Source: Thiothrix winogradskyi
GTDB lineage: Bacteria; Pseudomonadota; Gammaproteobacteria; Thiotrichales; Thiotrichaceae
Reading direction: 5' to 3'
NCBI RefSeq assembly: GCF_021650935.1
Contig: NZ_CP091244.1
Coordinates: 2,604,001 to 2,668,000 of the forward strand
Length of the DNA: 64,000 nucleotides
Every line of letters begins with the position of its first letter. Positions within the stretch are counted from its first letter, which is position 1. The notes beneath the pieces are model-generated. The model saw only the letters and a list, made by a program, of their open reading frames with translations, ran no database searches and was not told the DNA's origin. The position numbers and the translations under genes are program-made. Below, piece after piece: positions 1 to 7,900 of this stretch.

Positions 1-1743
1 GATGAAACCCTGCTAGATCAGCAAGTAACTTTGTGTGGATGGGTCAACCGTCGCCGTGACCACGGTGGGGTTATTTTTATCGACTTGCGTGACCGTGAAG
101 GCTTAGTGCAGGTTGTCTTTGACCCAGACAGAGCCGATGTTTTCCAAACTGCTGAAAGAGCGCGTAATGAATATGTGTTGCAAGTTGTAGGCAAAGTGCG
201 TCAGCGCCCGGCTGGCACCGAAAACGCTAATTTGCGTAGTGGGCAAATTGAGATCCTCGGTCTTGAGCTAAATGTGTTGAATGCGGCTGAAACGCCACCA
301 TTCCAGTTAGATGAAGATAACGTTGGTGAGGAAACCCGTTTAACTTACCGTTACATTGACCTACGCCGCCCTGAAATGCAAAAGCGGATGCAAACCCGTG
401 CCAAAGTAACCGGTTTCTTACGGCGCTTCCTCGAAGATAACGGCTTCCTCGACATCGAAACCCCGATGCTGACCAAAGCAACCCCTGAAGGTGCGCGTGA
501 CTATCTCGTGCCTAGCCGTACCCATCCGGGGTCGTTCTTCGCCCTGCCCCAATCACCGCAATTGTTCAAACAGTTGCTGATGATGTCGGGGATGGATCGT
601 TATTACCAATTTGCCCGTTGCTTCCGTGACGAAGACTTACGCGCAGACCGTCAGCCTGAATTCACTCAGTTGGACATTGAAACCTCCTTTATGGATGACA
701 ATGCCATTATGAGTATGATGGAAACCATGATGCGGGCGACCTTCAAGGAAACCTTGGGCGTAGAGTTGCCGAATCCGTTCCCGCGTATGCCCTACTCCGA
801 AGCCATGCATCGCTTTGGTTCTGACAAACCGGATATGCGGATTCCACTGGAATTCATCGAAGTCAGTGACTTAATGGAAAGCGTGGAATTCAAAGTTTTC
901 TCTGCCCCTGCTAAAGACCCTAACAGCCGTGTCGTAGCGATGCGTCTACCAAAAGGCGGTGATTTATCACGTAAAGAGATTGATGACTACACCACCTTTG
1001 TCGGGCGTTACGGCGCAAAGGGCTTGGCATATATCAAAGTCAATGACGCGGCTGCTGGGCGTGATGGCTTGCAATCCCCTATTCTGAAGTTCCTGCCAGA
1101 TGAAACAGTTAGCGGCATTATGGAACGCACTGGCGCACAAACCGGCGATTTGATCTTCTTTGGCGCTGACAAATCCCGTGTGGTTAACGACGCTTTAGGC
1201 GCGTTGCGCGTAAAGCTGGGACATGATCGCGGTTTGGTTGAAGGCGCTTGGGCGGCATTGTGGGTTGTGGATTTCCCCATGTTTGAATGGGATGACAAAG
1301 ACAACCGTTGGGTTGCCTTGCATCACCCCTTCACCGCACCGAAAGGCTCACCGGAAGAATTGCTGGCAAATCCGGGGCAAGCGCTGTCTATCGCTTACGA
1401 TATGGTATTGAATGGTACGGAAGTCGGCGGTGGTTCTGTGCGTATCCACAATATGGAAATGCAGAAGTCGGTGTTTAAACTGCTGGGGATTTCTGATGAA
1501 GAAGCTCAAGAGAAGTTTGGCTTCTTATTAAATGCCCTGAAATACGGTTGCCCTCCACACGGTGGTTTGGCATTTGGCTTGGATCGGTTGATCATGCTGA
1601 TGACTGGCAGTCAGTCGATTCGTGATGTCATGGCATTCCCGAAAACGCAAACGGCTGCTTGCCCATTGACGGATGCACCGGCTGAAGTGAATGCTAAGCA
1701 ATTACGTGAATTGAATATTCGTGTGCAATTACCACAAAAATAA
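1..1743 (+). CDS. aspS: Aspartyl-tRNA synthetase, 5' end cut by the window edge
   Basis: Class II aminoacyl-tRNA synthetase that charges tRNA-Asp (or tRNA-Asp/Asn) with aspartate in the cytoplasm. The reading frame is open from base 1, so the start codon lies outside the window; probably only about 15-20 N-terminal residues are missing. Visible are the N-terminal OB-fold anticodon-binding segment with LCGWVNRRRDHGG, the bacterial GAD-type insertion in the middle, the class II motif 2 region (FRDEDLRADRQPEFTQLD) and the C-terminal motif 3 (GLAFGLDRL). About 580 residues are present, close to the usual bacterial length of about 590. An internal TTG at 31 would remove part of the OB fold and is not taken as the start. 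The gene is convergent with the recombinase downstream. Confidence 0.97.
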   Translation, partial: DETLLDQQVTLCGWVNRRRDHGGVIFIDLRDREGLVQVVFDPDRADVFQTAERARNEYVLQVVGKVRQRPAGTENANLRSGQIEILGLELNVLNAAETPPFQLDEDNVGEETRLTYRYIDLRRPEMQKRMQTRAKVTGFLRRFLEDNGFLDIETPMLTKATPEGARDYLVPSRTHPGSFFALPQSPQLFKQLLMMSGMDRYYQFARCFRDEDLRADRQPEFTQLDIETSFMDDNAIMSMMETMMRATFKETLGVELPNPFPRMPYSEAMHRFGSDKPDMRIPLEFIEVSDLMESVEFKVFSAPAKDPNSRVVAMRLPKGGDLSRKEIDDYTTFVGRYGAKGLAYIKVNDAAAGRDGLQSPILKFLPDETVSGIMERTGAQTGDLIFFGADKSRVVNDALGALRVKLGHDRGLVEGAWAALWVVDFPMFEWDDKDNRWVALHHPFTAPKGSPEELLANPGQALSIAYDMVLNGTEVGGGSVRIHNMEMQKSVFKLLGISDEEAQEKFGFLLNALKYGCPPHGGLAFGLDRLIMLMTGSQSIRDVMAFPKTQTAACPLTDAPAEVNAKQLRELNIRVQLPQK

Positions 1744-1820
1744 TAGTTGTACAAATCAACTATAATGCGTTTAGTTGCTTCTTTCTTTTTGTGAGAAAGA
1801 AGCAACTTCCTCACAAAAAG
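1743..1820. repeat. Cluster of overlapping inverted repeats between aspS and the recombinase gene
   Basis: Three perfect inverted repeats sit in under 80 bases. TAGTTG (1743-1748) pairs with CAACTA (1756-1761). AGTTGCTTCTTTCT (1773-1786) pairs with its complement at 1794-1807 around a 7-base centre. CTTTTTGTGAG (1785-1795) pairs with CTCACAAAAAG (1810-1820). The last two share bases and cannot both form. No U-tract follows on either strand, so a standard Rho-independent terminator is not well supported. Recombinase binding (an attachment core) or a regulatory switch are alternatives. Confidence 0.6.
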
Positions 1821-2755
1821 CTATTGCCTGCATGATTTTTAAAGAGCTCAGCGTTTCTCACATAGCCTTGTACAGTCTGTACAGATTTATGTCGCGATAT
1901 ATCCATTATCTTAAATAAATTAGCGCCAGCTTCAGCAGCGGTAGTAATGAATCCCGACCGTAAGCTATGCCCACTAAAGTCTTCTGCATTCAAGCCTGCT
2001 GCTTTTGCGTAACGTTTTACAATGTCAGCCACGGAACGATCACTCAAGGTTTGTTTGCGAATCTTACCGTATTTGGTAATCGGTCTGAAAATGGTACCTT
2101 CGGTAAGATTAGCTGCTTTTAGATAGTCTTTGAGGACACCAACAACATTTAAGCGTCCATTTAAAATGGCAATGGTGTGACCCTCTCCTTCTTGGTCTGT
2201 TTTCGATTTTTGTATCAAAATCTTCAAACCATCCGGTACTTCTTCAATATCTGCCACGGTTAACGCCACCAATTCAGACCGACGAAATGCACCCGCAAAT
2301 CCTAAAATCAGGATTAACTTGTCCCGCTTGCCCTGCAAGGTTTGCGTATTACAATGCGCCATCATCTGGTAAATCTTATCCACGGTAGCTGCTGCTTTCT
2401 TACGTGTACGTACCCTGTTTGCGCGGCGAATACCTTTTAAAGTAACACTAACCAATTTGTTGGTTGTCGGTGTTTCGTACCCTGCTGCTTCATGGGCGTA
2501 ACGAATAGCCCCAACACGACGATTTAATGTTGATGGCGAAATACCCGCTTGCGCTTGATCTGCTAAAAAGTCAGCAATCGTTGTTGCGGTAGCGGGAATC
2601 GCCACCAGCCCTCTTTCTTGACACCATGCTGCAAAGATCTTGACATCGGCACGATAGGCGCGTCGTGTCGAAGCACTCGTCGCTTCAACAACAAAACGCT
2701 GAACATTTTCACTAAGTTCGTTCGAGACTGAACCTATTGCCTGAAAATCACTCAT
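1811..2755 (-). CDS. Tyrosine recombinase / integrase
   Basis: Site-specific DNA recombinase of the phage-integrase (tyrosine recombinase) family, 314 residues. The N-terminal part (about 15-100) is a SAM-like core-binding domain. The C-terminal catalytic domain shows the conserved Arg in FAGAFRRSEL (about 158-159), HSLRSG (His263, Arg266), His289 in SRHKS and the nucleophile Tyr298 in GYVRNAELF. All catalytic residues are present, so the enzyme may be active. It stands tail-to-tail with aspS, a common arrangement for integrated elements, but aspS itself is intact at its 3' end. The upstream AT-rich segment carries an 11-base inverted repeat and an 18-base motif shared with the DUF3987 gene. 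It could belong to an integron-like or element-specific integrase subgroup; that was not resolved. Confidence 0.9.
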   Translation of the reverse strand: MSDFQAIGSVSNELSENVQRFVVEATSASTRRAYRADVKIFAAWCQERGLVAIPATATTIADFLADQAQAGISPSTLNRRVGAIRYAHEAAGYETPTTNKLVSVTLKGIRRANRVRTRKKAAATVDKIYQMMAHCNTQTLQGKRDKLILILGFAGAFRRSELVALTVADIEEVPDGLKILIQKSKTDQEGEGHTIAILNGRLNVVGVLKDYLKAANLTEGTIFRPITKYGKIRKQTLSDRSVADIVKRYAKAAGLNAEDFSGHSLRSGFITTAAEAGANLFKIMDISRHKSVQTVQGYVRNAELFKNHAGNSFL

Positions 2756-2770
2756 TTATTACCTTTTTTC

Positions 2771-2804
2771 TTAACTTCTGAGAATATCAGTTATCAGAAG
2801 TTAA
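2771..2804. promoter_or_regulatory. 11-base inverted repeat upstream of the recombinase gene
   Basis: TTAACTTCTGA at 2771-2781 is perfectly matched in reverse complement at 2794-2804, around a 12-base centre. It lies 16 bases before the recombinase start codon. It could be an operator, a leader-RNA hairpin over the ribosome-binding region, or a recombinase core site; sequence alone does not decide. Confidence 0.55.
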
Positions 2805-2831
2805 AGCATTTAGTTAAATTTTAATAAACAT

Positions 2832-2849
2832 AAACGTATTTACGTAAAT
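2832..2849. promoter_or_regulatory. 18-base motif with palindromic core, copy 1
   Basis: The 18 bases AAACGTATTTACGTAAAT contain the perfect palindrome ATTTACGTAAAT. The exact reverse complement recurs at 4318-4335. This copy is about 77 bases upstream of the recombinase start, the other about 100 bases upstream of the DUF3987 start, so a shared dimeric regulator is a reasonable reading. Confidence 0.55.
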
Positions 2850-2921
2850 TTTATTAAAATTGTTTAAAAACAAAAGCTTAAATTCTAAAGTTGTTATTTT
2901 ATTTTTAAGTAGTTTACTTAT

Positions 2922-4217
2922 TTAGTATCTGATGAGCTCAAAAATGGTGGCAGGCTTGCCACTCCGACCATCAGAACGGTGCTTAACTGTACGTTTGATG
3001 CGTCCTTGCGTTTCCAATGACTTCAACAAGGTATTCATCGCTGCTGATTTAATATTTTGCTGAAAAACGTTGACACGGATCTGTGTTGTGGTTAAGCCCC
3101 CGTGTTTGCGCAACGCCGCGATGATTTTGCCTTCATCTTCGTTCTGCTCACCTTCAAAGATGTAGGCGACGCTGCCAAGGCAGTAATCCCAAATATGTGT
3201 GGCGGCGTGTAAATGTTTTGGCATGACTTGATCGGTGCAATCCAGCAAGGCAAAAATGCAAGCGATGCGTAACACTTGCACCCGTGAGCGTTCCGACATC
3301 GGTGAATTCACTTTCGCTAATGACAGTGCCAAGGTTGACCATAACTCCAAGGATTCAGGGGAAAGCGATAATTCATTCAAGTCGCTGGAAAACTGAATCG
3401 CTTTGGCGACCTCATCCGCGTAATGCAGCATTTTGACAACGGGAATGCTTTCAGGAATCGCTACAATTTTCGGGCGACGCACACAGATCCATAAAATGCG
3501 GCTGGCTAAGGCGGTGGCGTACTCGCTTTGCTCCAAACGTTTTACCAACTCTTCATAAGTAATGTGACCGACGAAACACACATGCGCATCCGTAACCGTT
3601 ACGCGATTATTTTTGGTCAAGGGGGAAAAGTTACCCGTGTCCCAAAAGCGGCGAATCGCGGCTGAAACCGTATTGCCTTCACGTCGCGCCGCTTGCAGAA
3701 CAGCCGCGAATTCCTCTTCGAGTATCATCAAGCGTTTGTCGGGAACGCCTTTGTCGGTGGGGTTGCCATCTTCATCGTCCGTATCCGCTGGGTCGCGCAC
3801 TGCCCATGCTAACCCTTCCCCGCTCGACATTGGTCCGTCTCGGTATAACGCCAATGGCAAACCCAATTTACGGAGTTGCACGTTGACGTAATCCTGCATG
3901 AGTTTTCTGACGGGGGAAGCCGCTGTACCTTTACCACCACCGGCAGAACTCGCTGTCACACTGAATAGGCGCGGTGGCGCTTCTACATCGCCCAAACGCA
4001 ATACGGCTTTGTTGCCAAAATAAGCACCTGCCCAAGTTAATAAGTGAATCAACACGCCAATCGGATCCGCCTCTGACTGTTGACAGGCATCAAAAGCAAA
4101 GCGCCCTGCTATTCCGTAGTAACAGCCTTCGTGGGGAATCGGAAACTCTGACGGCGCGTCTTCTATCTCTATCGCATTGTTTGAGCCTGTTTCAGGCAGC
4201 TTGACAACATTGCTCAT
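2922..4217 (-). CDS. DUF3987-family protein with P-loop-like motif
   Basis: Resembles DUF3987 proteins, which are common on phages, plasmids and genomic islands and are thought to be replication-associated primase/helicase-like proteins; 431 residues. The core carries a P-loop-like stretch, SSAGGGKGTA, at about residue 90-100. The last 75 or so residues look like a winged-helix domain (IIAALRKHGGLTTTQIR followed by RIKRTVKHRSDGRSGKPA). The start ATG is preceded by an A/G-rich stretch on the minus strand (GAAAAGGAAAGTACC). It lies upstream of and co-directional with the recombinase, but separated from it by about 165 AT-rich bases, so the two are probably separate transcripts of one mobile-element remnant. 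No toxin, portal or replication-origin partner is visible here. Confidence 0.75.
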   Translation of the reverse strand: MSNVVKLPETGSNNAIEIEDAPSEFPIPHEGCYYGIAGRFAFDACQQSEADPIGVLIHLLTWAGAYFGNKAVLRLGDVEAPPRLFSVTASSAGGGKGTAASPVRKLMQDYVNVQLRKLGLPLALYRDGPMSSGEGLAWAVRDPADTDDEDGNPTDKGVPDKRLMILEEEFAAVLQAARREGNTVSAAIRRFWDTGNFSPLTKNNRVTVTDAHVCFVGHITYEELVKRLEQSEYATALASRILWICVRRPKIVAIPESIPVVKMLHYADEVAKAIQFSSDLNELSLSPESLELWSTLALSLAKVNSPMSERSRVQVLRIACIFALLDCTDQVMPKHLHAATHIWDYCLGSVAYIFEGEQNEDEGKIIAALRKHGGLTTTQIRVNVFQQNIKSAAMNTLLKSLETQGRIKRTVKHRSDGRSGKPATIFELIRY

Positions 4218-4317
4218 GGTACTTTCCTTTTCGCGGCTTAACTAAGTACGTGATTATATACAATAAAAAATGAGTTAATTTTTACTATATATTACTGTTT
4301 TATAGCATATTTTTTAT

Positions 4318-4335
4318 ATTTACGTAAATACGTTT
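4318..4335. promoter_or_regulatory. 18-base motif with palindromic core, copy 2
   Basis: ATTTACGTAAATACGTTT, the exact reverse complement of 2832-2849, lies in the AT-rich segment upstream of the DUF3987 gene. The two copies bracket that gene in inverted orientation. Each is also promoter-proximal to a minus-strand gene, which favours an operator over a transposon end. Confidence 0.55.
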
Positions 4336-4381
4336 TTAAAAATTTATGTGGCTGAGACAAACTTATTGAACCGGTACAAAG

Positions 4382-4416
4382 AAAATCCCCCTCAATCCCC
4401 CTTTTGCAAAGGGGGA
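4382..4416. repeat. Dispersed C-rich palindromic repeat
   Basis: A segment of type AATCCCCCTCAATCCCCC followed by TTTTGCAAAGGGGGA forms a short hairpin. A clearly related sequence, in both orientations, lies between cas1 and cas2 of the type I-C locus (34081-34173). This looks like a genome-wide intergenic repeat family rather than a gene part. Together with the following palindrome, it fills most of the 350-base gap 4218-4567, where no gene was found. Confidence 0.6.
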
Positions 4417-4451
4417 AGCTGAATAGTACTCTTTAAAATCAAGTAGATAAC

Positions 4452-4521
4452 GTAGGTCGGACTTTAGTCCGACATTATTTAGGTTTTATTGAGGAGATTG
4501 TCGGGCTGAAGCCCGACCTAC
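4452..4521. repeat. REP-like double palindrome
   Basis: Two imperfect hairpins, GTAGGTCGGACTTTAGTCCGAC-type at 4452-4473 and GTCGGGCTGAAGCCCGACCTAC-type at 4500-4521, are also complementary to each other across a 26-base AT-rich centre. This is the build of a bacterial repetitive extragenic palindrome or a small MITE. It lies 46 bases before the first repeat of the type I-D array. Confidence 0.6.
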
Positions 4522-4567
4522 TACACGTAACATGGGCGATGGCTTGGGGGATTGGTATTGCCCCTCT

Positions 4568-5941
4568 CTCATAACCCCTCATGGGGATTCGTAACTAGGG
4601 CTAGGCGGCGTTCGCGGATGCGTTTGCCAATCTCATAACCCCTCATGGGGATTCGTAACATTAGCCTCGCCGTGCAATCACCATCGCCAGATAACCTCAT
4701 AACCCCTCATGGGGATTCGTAACCGACAATTACAGCGCAAACCTGCACGCTGGTGAGGCCTCATAACCCCTCATGGGGATTCGTAACAATCTGCAAATCG
4801 CTGATTGCTGAGAAGCTGGAAGACTCATAACCCCTCATGGGGATTCGTAACGTGGGCATCGCGGGTGAGGAACGGGAATAGCGGCATCTCATAACCCCTC
4901 ATGGGGATTCGTAACCGACAATTACAGCGCAAACCTGCACGCTGGTGAGGCCTCATAACCCCTCATGGGGATTCGTAACGGGGGCTGACCTCTAGCTTTT
5001 TGGCTAACGCAATAACTCATAACCCCTCATGGGGATTCGTAACGTGGAGCAGCAAGCCATGAGCCTAGTCAGTTACGCCTCATAACCCCTCATGGGGATT
5101 CGTAACGCAGCAGCACCTGCTGATGTACTGTAATCGCGGGTAATCTCATAACCCCTCATGGGGATTCGTAACCTGCTTGCACAAAATGCTGGAAGAGCTC
5201 GATTTCACGCTCATAACCCCTCATGGGGATTCGTAACTCCGGCTTGGCTGGTGTTAAATTCCCAGCCTGCACTCTCATAACCCCTCATGGGGATTCGTAA
5301 CGCTGGGCTACCGCACCAATCGCAGACTGGAAGGAGTCTCATAACCCCTCATGGGGATTCGTAACATAGGATGAGGATGTTTTTCATTTTGCACCCCGCA
5401 TCTCATAACCCCTCATGGGGATTCGTAACATAATGTTGGATGTAGAGCACATATAACGATAAAAAACTCATAACCCCTCATGGGGATTCGTAACCTCATT
5501 CATCAGCGCCCAAGAATTCAAGCCTTAGTTCTCATAACCCCTCATGGGGATTCGTAACATTGGTTTGATACAACATGGCAAGAGACGGTAGCGGCTCATA
5601 ACCCCTCATGGGGATTCGTAACGCTCGTATGCATCAGGTCGTGGTAATTCATGATCAACTCATAACCCCTCATGGGGATTCGTAACACGGCTAAAAACCT
5701 GACTGGTGGTGTGTGATGGAACTCATAACCCCTCATGGGGATTCGTAACAGAAAACGTGGCACCGCCGCGAGGTGAATAACGCATCTCATAACCCCTCAT
5801 GGGGATTCGTAACCTTAATGGGTACAATCCATCTAGCACGTATATTTTTCTCATAACCCCTCATGGGGATTCGTAACCTTGCAGGCAACCTTAGAGGCAG
5901 GTCAAATTGATAACTCATAACCCCTCATGGGGATTCGTAAC
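4568..5941 (+). CRISPR. Type I-D CRISPR array, 22 repeats and 21 spacers
   Basis: Twenty-two copies of a 28-base repeat beginning CTCATAACCCCTCATGGGG and ending ATTCGTAAC, starting at 4568, 4632, 4696, 4760 and so on to 5914. Spacers are 35-38 bases, mostly 36. The repeat has a short hairpin (CCCC-TCAT-GGGG). In the plus direction it ends in an 8-9 base tail like the ATTGAAAC tails of many class 1 repeats, which suggests plus-strand crRNA. The adjacent cas genes run on the minus strand and would more usually predict minus-strand transcription from 5942-6062. Both end repeats are intact, so the trailer cannot be told by decay. Spacers 3 and 6 (4724-4759, 4916-4951) are identical. Confidence 0.98.
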
Positions 5942-6062
5942 GCCCGATTTCAAGCGGATTTTGGGTGTTTCTGCTTGAAACAGACGGCTTAAACATAGCA
6001 TGAAAACGTGGTGGGAAGTCATCAAACATCAGGGGATTTTGCTTCAGTGGCGGGTGAAGTTG
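5942..6062 (-). promoter_or_regulatory. Possible leader of the I-D array
   Basis: A 121-base gap between the array and cas2, the usual place for a leader. It contains the perfect inverted repeat TTTCAAGC (5948-5955) / GCTTGAAA (5973-5980), just outside the last repeat. No strong promoter was recognised. If the array is read on the plus strand this would be the trailer instead. Confidence 0.35.
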
Positions 6063-6365
6063 CTACAAAACCGTGAAATCGCGGCGGTGGTCATCCACAG
6101 GTGTCTGTTTCAGCTCACCCTTGCCAGAGCTGTTTTTGGACAAATGATTCACCTCGACATTTTGGCGATTGGCAGCACTGATTTGTGTCACGCGGTCGCC
6201 GGGGATCATCAACTTGCTCAATTCACGCCGTAACTTGATCGCCTGCGCATCGGTAATATCACCCGTAAACACCGAATACTGCTCGTGATTCAAATAACGC
6301 CGCAACAACTTCTTGAATTTTTCGGTACGCTTGGCTTCGACATCGTAAGTCATCAACATGAACAT
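6063..6365 (-). CDS. cas2: CRISPR integration protein Cas2 (type I-D locus)
   Basis: Cas2 forms the central dimer of the Cas1-Cas2 spacer integrase. The 100-residue product starts MFMLMTYDVEAKRTEKFKKL, with the first beta strand and conserved Asp of the ferredoxin-like fold (YDV), followed by the strand YSVFTGDIT typical of the family. The stop is 121 bases from the array. The upstream gene cas1 ends immediately before this start, giving a tightly packed cas4-cas1-cas2 adaptation block. The C-terminal 20 residues are polar and vary between Cas2 proteins. Confidence 0.95.
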   Translation of the reverse strand: MFMLMTYDVEAKRTEKFKKLLRRYLNHEQYSVFTGDITDAQAIKLRRELSKLMIPGDRVTQISAANRQNVEVNHLSKNSSGKGELKQTPVDDHRRDFTVL

Positions 6366-7334
6366 TCATACCCTCCTCTTAAACGCTTCATACTCCCCTA
6401 CCCCCAACACTTCGCGTTCCAACCCCAGCGCCTCACGGTAGATCCACTGCCGGAAACTGCGCCCCTGATACTGCTCTTCCAAACGCAAGGAAAACTGTTC
6501 AGCGACATTGCGTCGCCCCGTTTCTGTCAGTAAACACACCGCATCATGTTGCTCGAACCAACTGTCATCCAACATCCGCCGCTGCACCATGCGGAAAATC
6601 AGCATATCCGTTAACACCGGCTTGAACGGTTCCGCCAGATCAAGGCTCAATGAAGCACGCCCATAACCCGGCGAATGCAACACGCTAAACGTCTCTTCCA
6701 AATGCGTTTTACTGATTTCATGACGCACCACCGTGTAAACCAACTGATTGAGGAAGGACAATAAGCAATTGATCGGATTATTCGGCGGACGACGTACCCG
6801 CTTGCCAAAATCCAGTTCCGCATGAATAGCAGGCCATGCCGCGTAATAATACTGGTGTAACTGCCCCTCAATCCCCATCAAAGTATTCGTATCCAACGCT
6901 TTGGGCAGCGTCGTCACCAGCTTTTGCATATCGGCAATGGGCTGCTTTACTGCCTCATTGCCGCGATACTGGTGATAACGCAAATTTGCCAGCATATTAT
7001 GCGCGGCTCCTCGTACCACCTCACGCGCTACACTCATCCGCCGCTCCGTGTTGAGCAACAATTCCGCCTGTTTCAGTTTCACCTTACCTGCCGGATTGTG
7101 ATCGTAAGGCTCGAATGCCCCCTTGAAATAACCGTAGTAATCAAACACCGACAAGCGCACCCCATGCTTGCCGCACAAACCCAACAAACGTGAATTGAGG
7201 CGACTTTCCGCTAACAACACCACATGCGACAACTTTTCAATCGGCAACGAGCGGACTTGATCGCCGACTTTAATTTGCAGCGTATTTTCATGCTGCCTAA
7301 GCTGTGCTTCCCGCGAAATAAACAAGGTTTCCAT
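6366..7334 (-). CDS. cas1: CRISPR integrase Cas1 (type I-D locus)
   Basis: Metal-dependent DNA integrase that inserts protospacers at the leader end together with Cas2. The product from the ATG at 7334 is 322 residues, beginning METLFISREAQLRQHENTL. The open frame reaches further upstream, but those codons overlap cas4 and lack Cas1 similarity; the chosen start lies 7 bases after the cas4 stop. The metal-binding core is visible: Glu in GIEGQLHQYYYA, His in VLHSPGYGRASLSLDLAEPFKP and the following Asp/Glu residues. Length is normal for type I Cas1. Confidence 0.95.
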   Translation of the reverse strand: METLFISREAQLRQHENTLQIKVGDQVRSLPIEKLSHVVLLAESRLNSRLLGLCGKHGVRLSVFDYYGYFKGAFEPYDHNPAGKVKLKQAELLLNTERRMSVAREVVRGAAHNMLANLRYHQYRGNEAVKQPIADMQKLVTTLPKALDTNTLMGIEGQLHQYYYAAWPAIHAELDFGKRVRRPPNNPINCLLSFLNQLVYTVVRHEISKTHLEETFSVLHSPGYGRASLSLDLAEPFKPVLTDMLIFRMVQRRMLDDSWFEQHDAVCLLTETGRRNVAEQFSLRLEEQYQGRSFRQWIYREALGLEREVLGVGEYEAFKRRV

Positions 7335-7341
7335 AACGTAC

Positions 7342-7890
7342 TCAGTCAAAACCACAGAAAGCAGCCAACGAACAACTGCTACACAAGCCAATTTTTTTCG
7401 CAGCAGGCACTGCGTCTTGCTCCCCCAATTGCGCCAAACGCACCGATGCATCCCACAATGTTTGTAAACGTGCGGCATCCAACACCACTTCGCGCCGCCG
7501 CCGCGAACTCAACACATGCGTAAACGCCCGCCACTGTTTGCCCGTACTGATCGACAACATCAACGCATAAAATGCCGTTTGATTGCTGGAAGCCTCGACC
7601 GCACCGCCCGTTCCCTTATTTTCGTACACAATGCATTCATCCCACTCAATCCGATCCGGTGCTAATCCAAACAAACCACGTACCGAATGATCACGCTGAT
7701 AACTGGCATCGTGTAACGCGGCTCCCGTTTGTACCCGCGTGTACCATTGCGCAAAATTCACCTTGTGCAAATACATCCACGCCCGCCGTTCGCACAATTC
7801 CACATGCTGGAAGTGCAAACCGTGCAAGTTGAGGTTGTCGACTCGTGCGAGAAAAGCAGGAGCATGTTCCCAGATGAAGGCTTCAGGCAT
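7342..7890 (-). CDS. cas4: Cas4 nuclease (type I-D locus)
   Basis: PD-(D/E)XK exonuclease with an iron-sulfur cluster that trims prespacers and helps choose PAM-correct ends during adaptation. The 182 residues include the N-terminal cysteine in HVELCERRAW, an acidic/Lys catalytic segment (DRIEWDECIVYENKG) and the C-terminal triple cysteine CSSCSLAAFC; together four Cys for a 4Fe-4S cluster. It ends 7 bases before cas1 and starts 10 bases after the cas3' stop, so the adaptation genes are in one operon with the effector genes. Confidence 0.93.
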   Translation of the reverse strand: MPEAFIWEHAPAFLARVDNLNLHGLHFQHVELCERRAWMYLHKVNFAQWYTRVQTGAALHDASYQRDHSVRGLFGLAPDRIEWDECIVYENKGTGGAVEASSNQTAFYALMLSISTGKQWRAFTHVLSSRRRREVVLDAARLQTLWDASVRLAQLGEQDAVPAAKKIGLCSSCSLAAFCGFD

Positions 7891-7900
7891 TACCGACCTC

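Noticed and set aside
1773..1807. Rho-independent terminator for aspS
   Set aside because: The stem is perfect but neither strand has a U-run after it; listed as an inverted repeat instead.
5596..5790. Minus-strand frame through the I-D array
   Set aside because: Same artefact: the 28-base repeat read as protein.
5971..5981. CTGCTTGAAAC as a decayed repeat beyond the I-D array
   Set aside because: Only the generic tail resembles CRISPR repeats; it belongs to the TTTCAAGC/GCTTGAAA inverted repeat.
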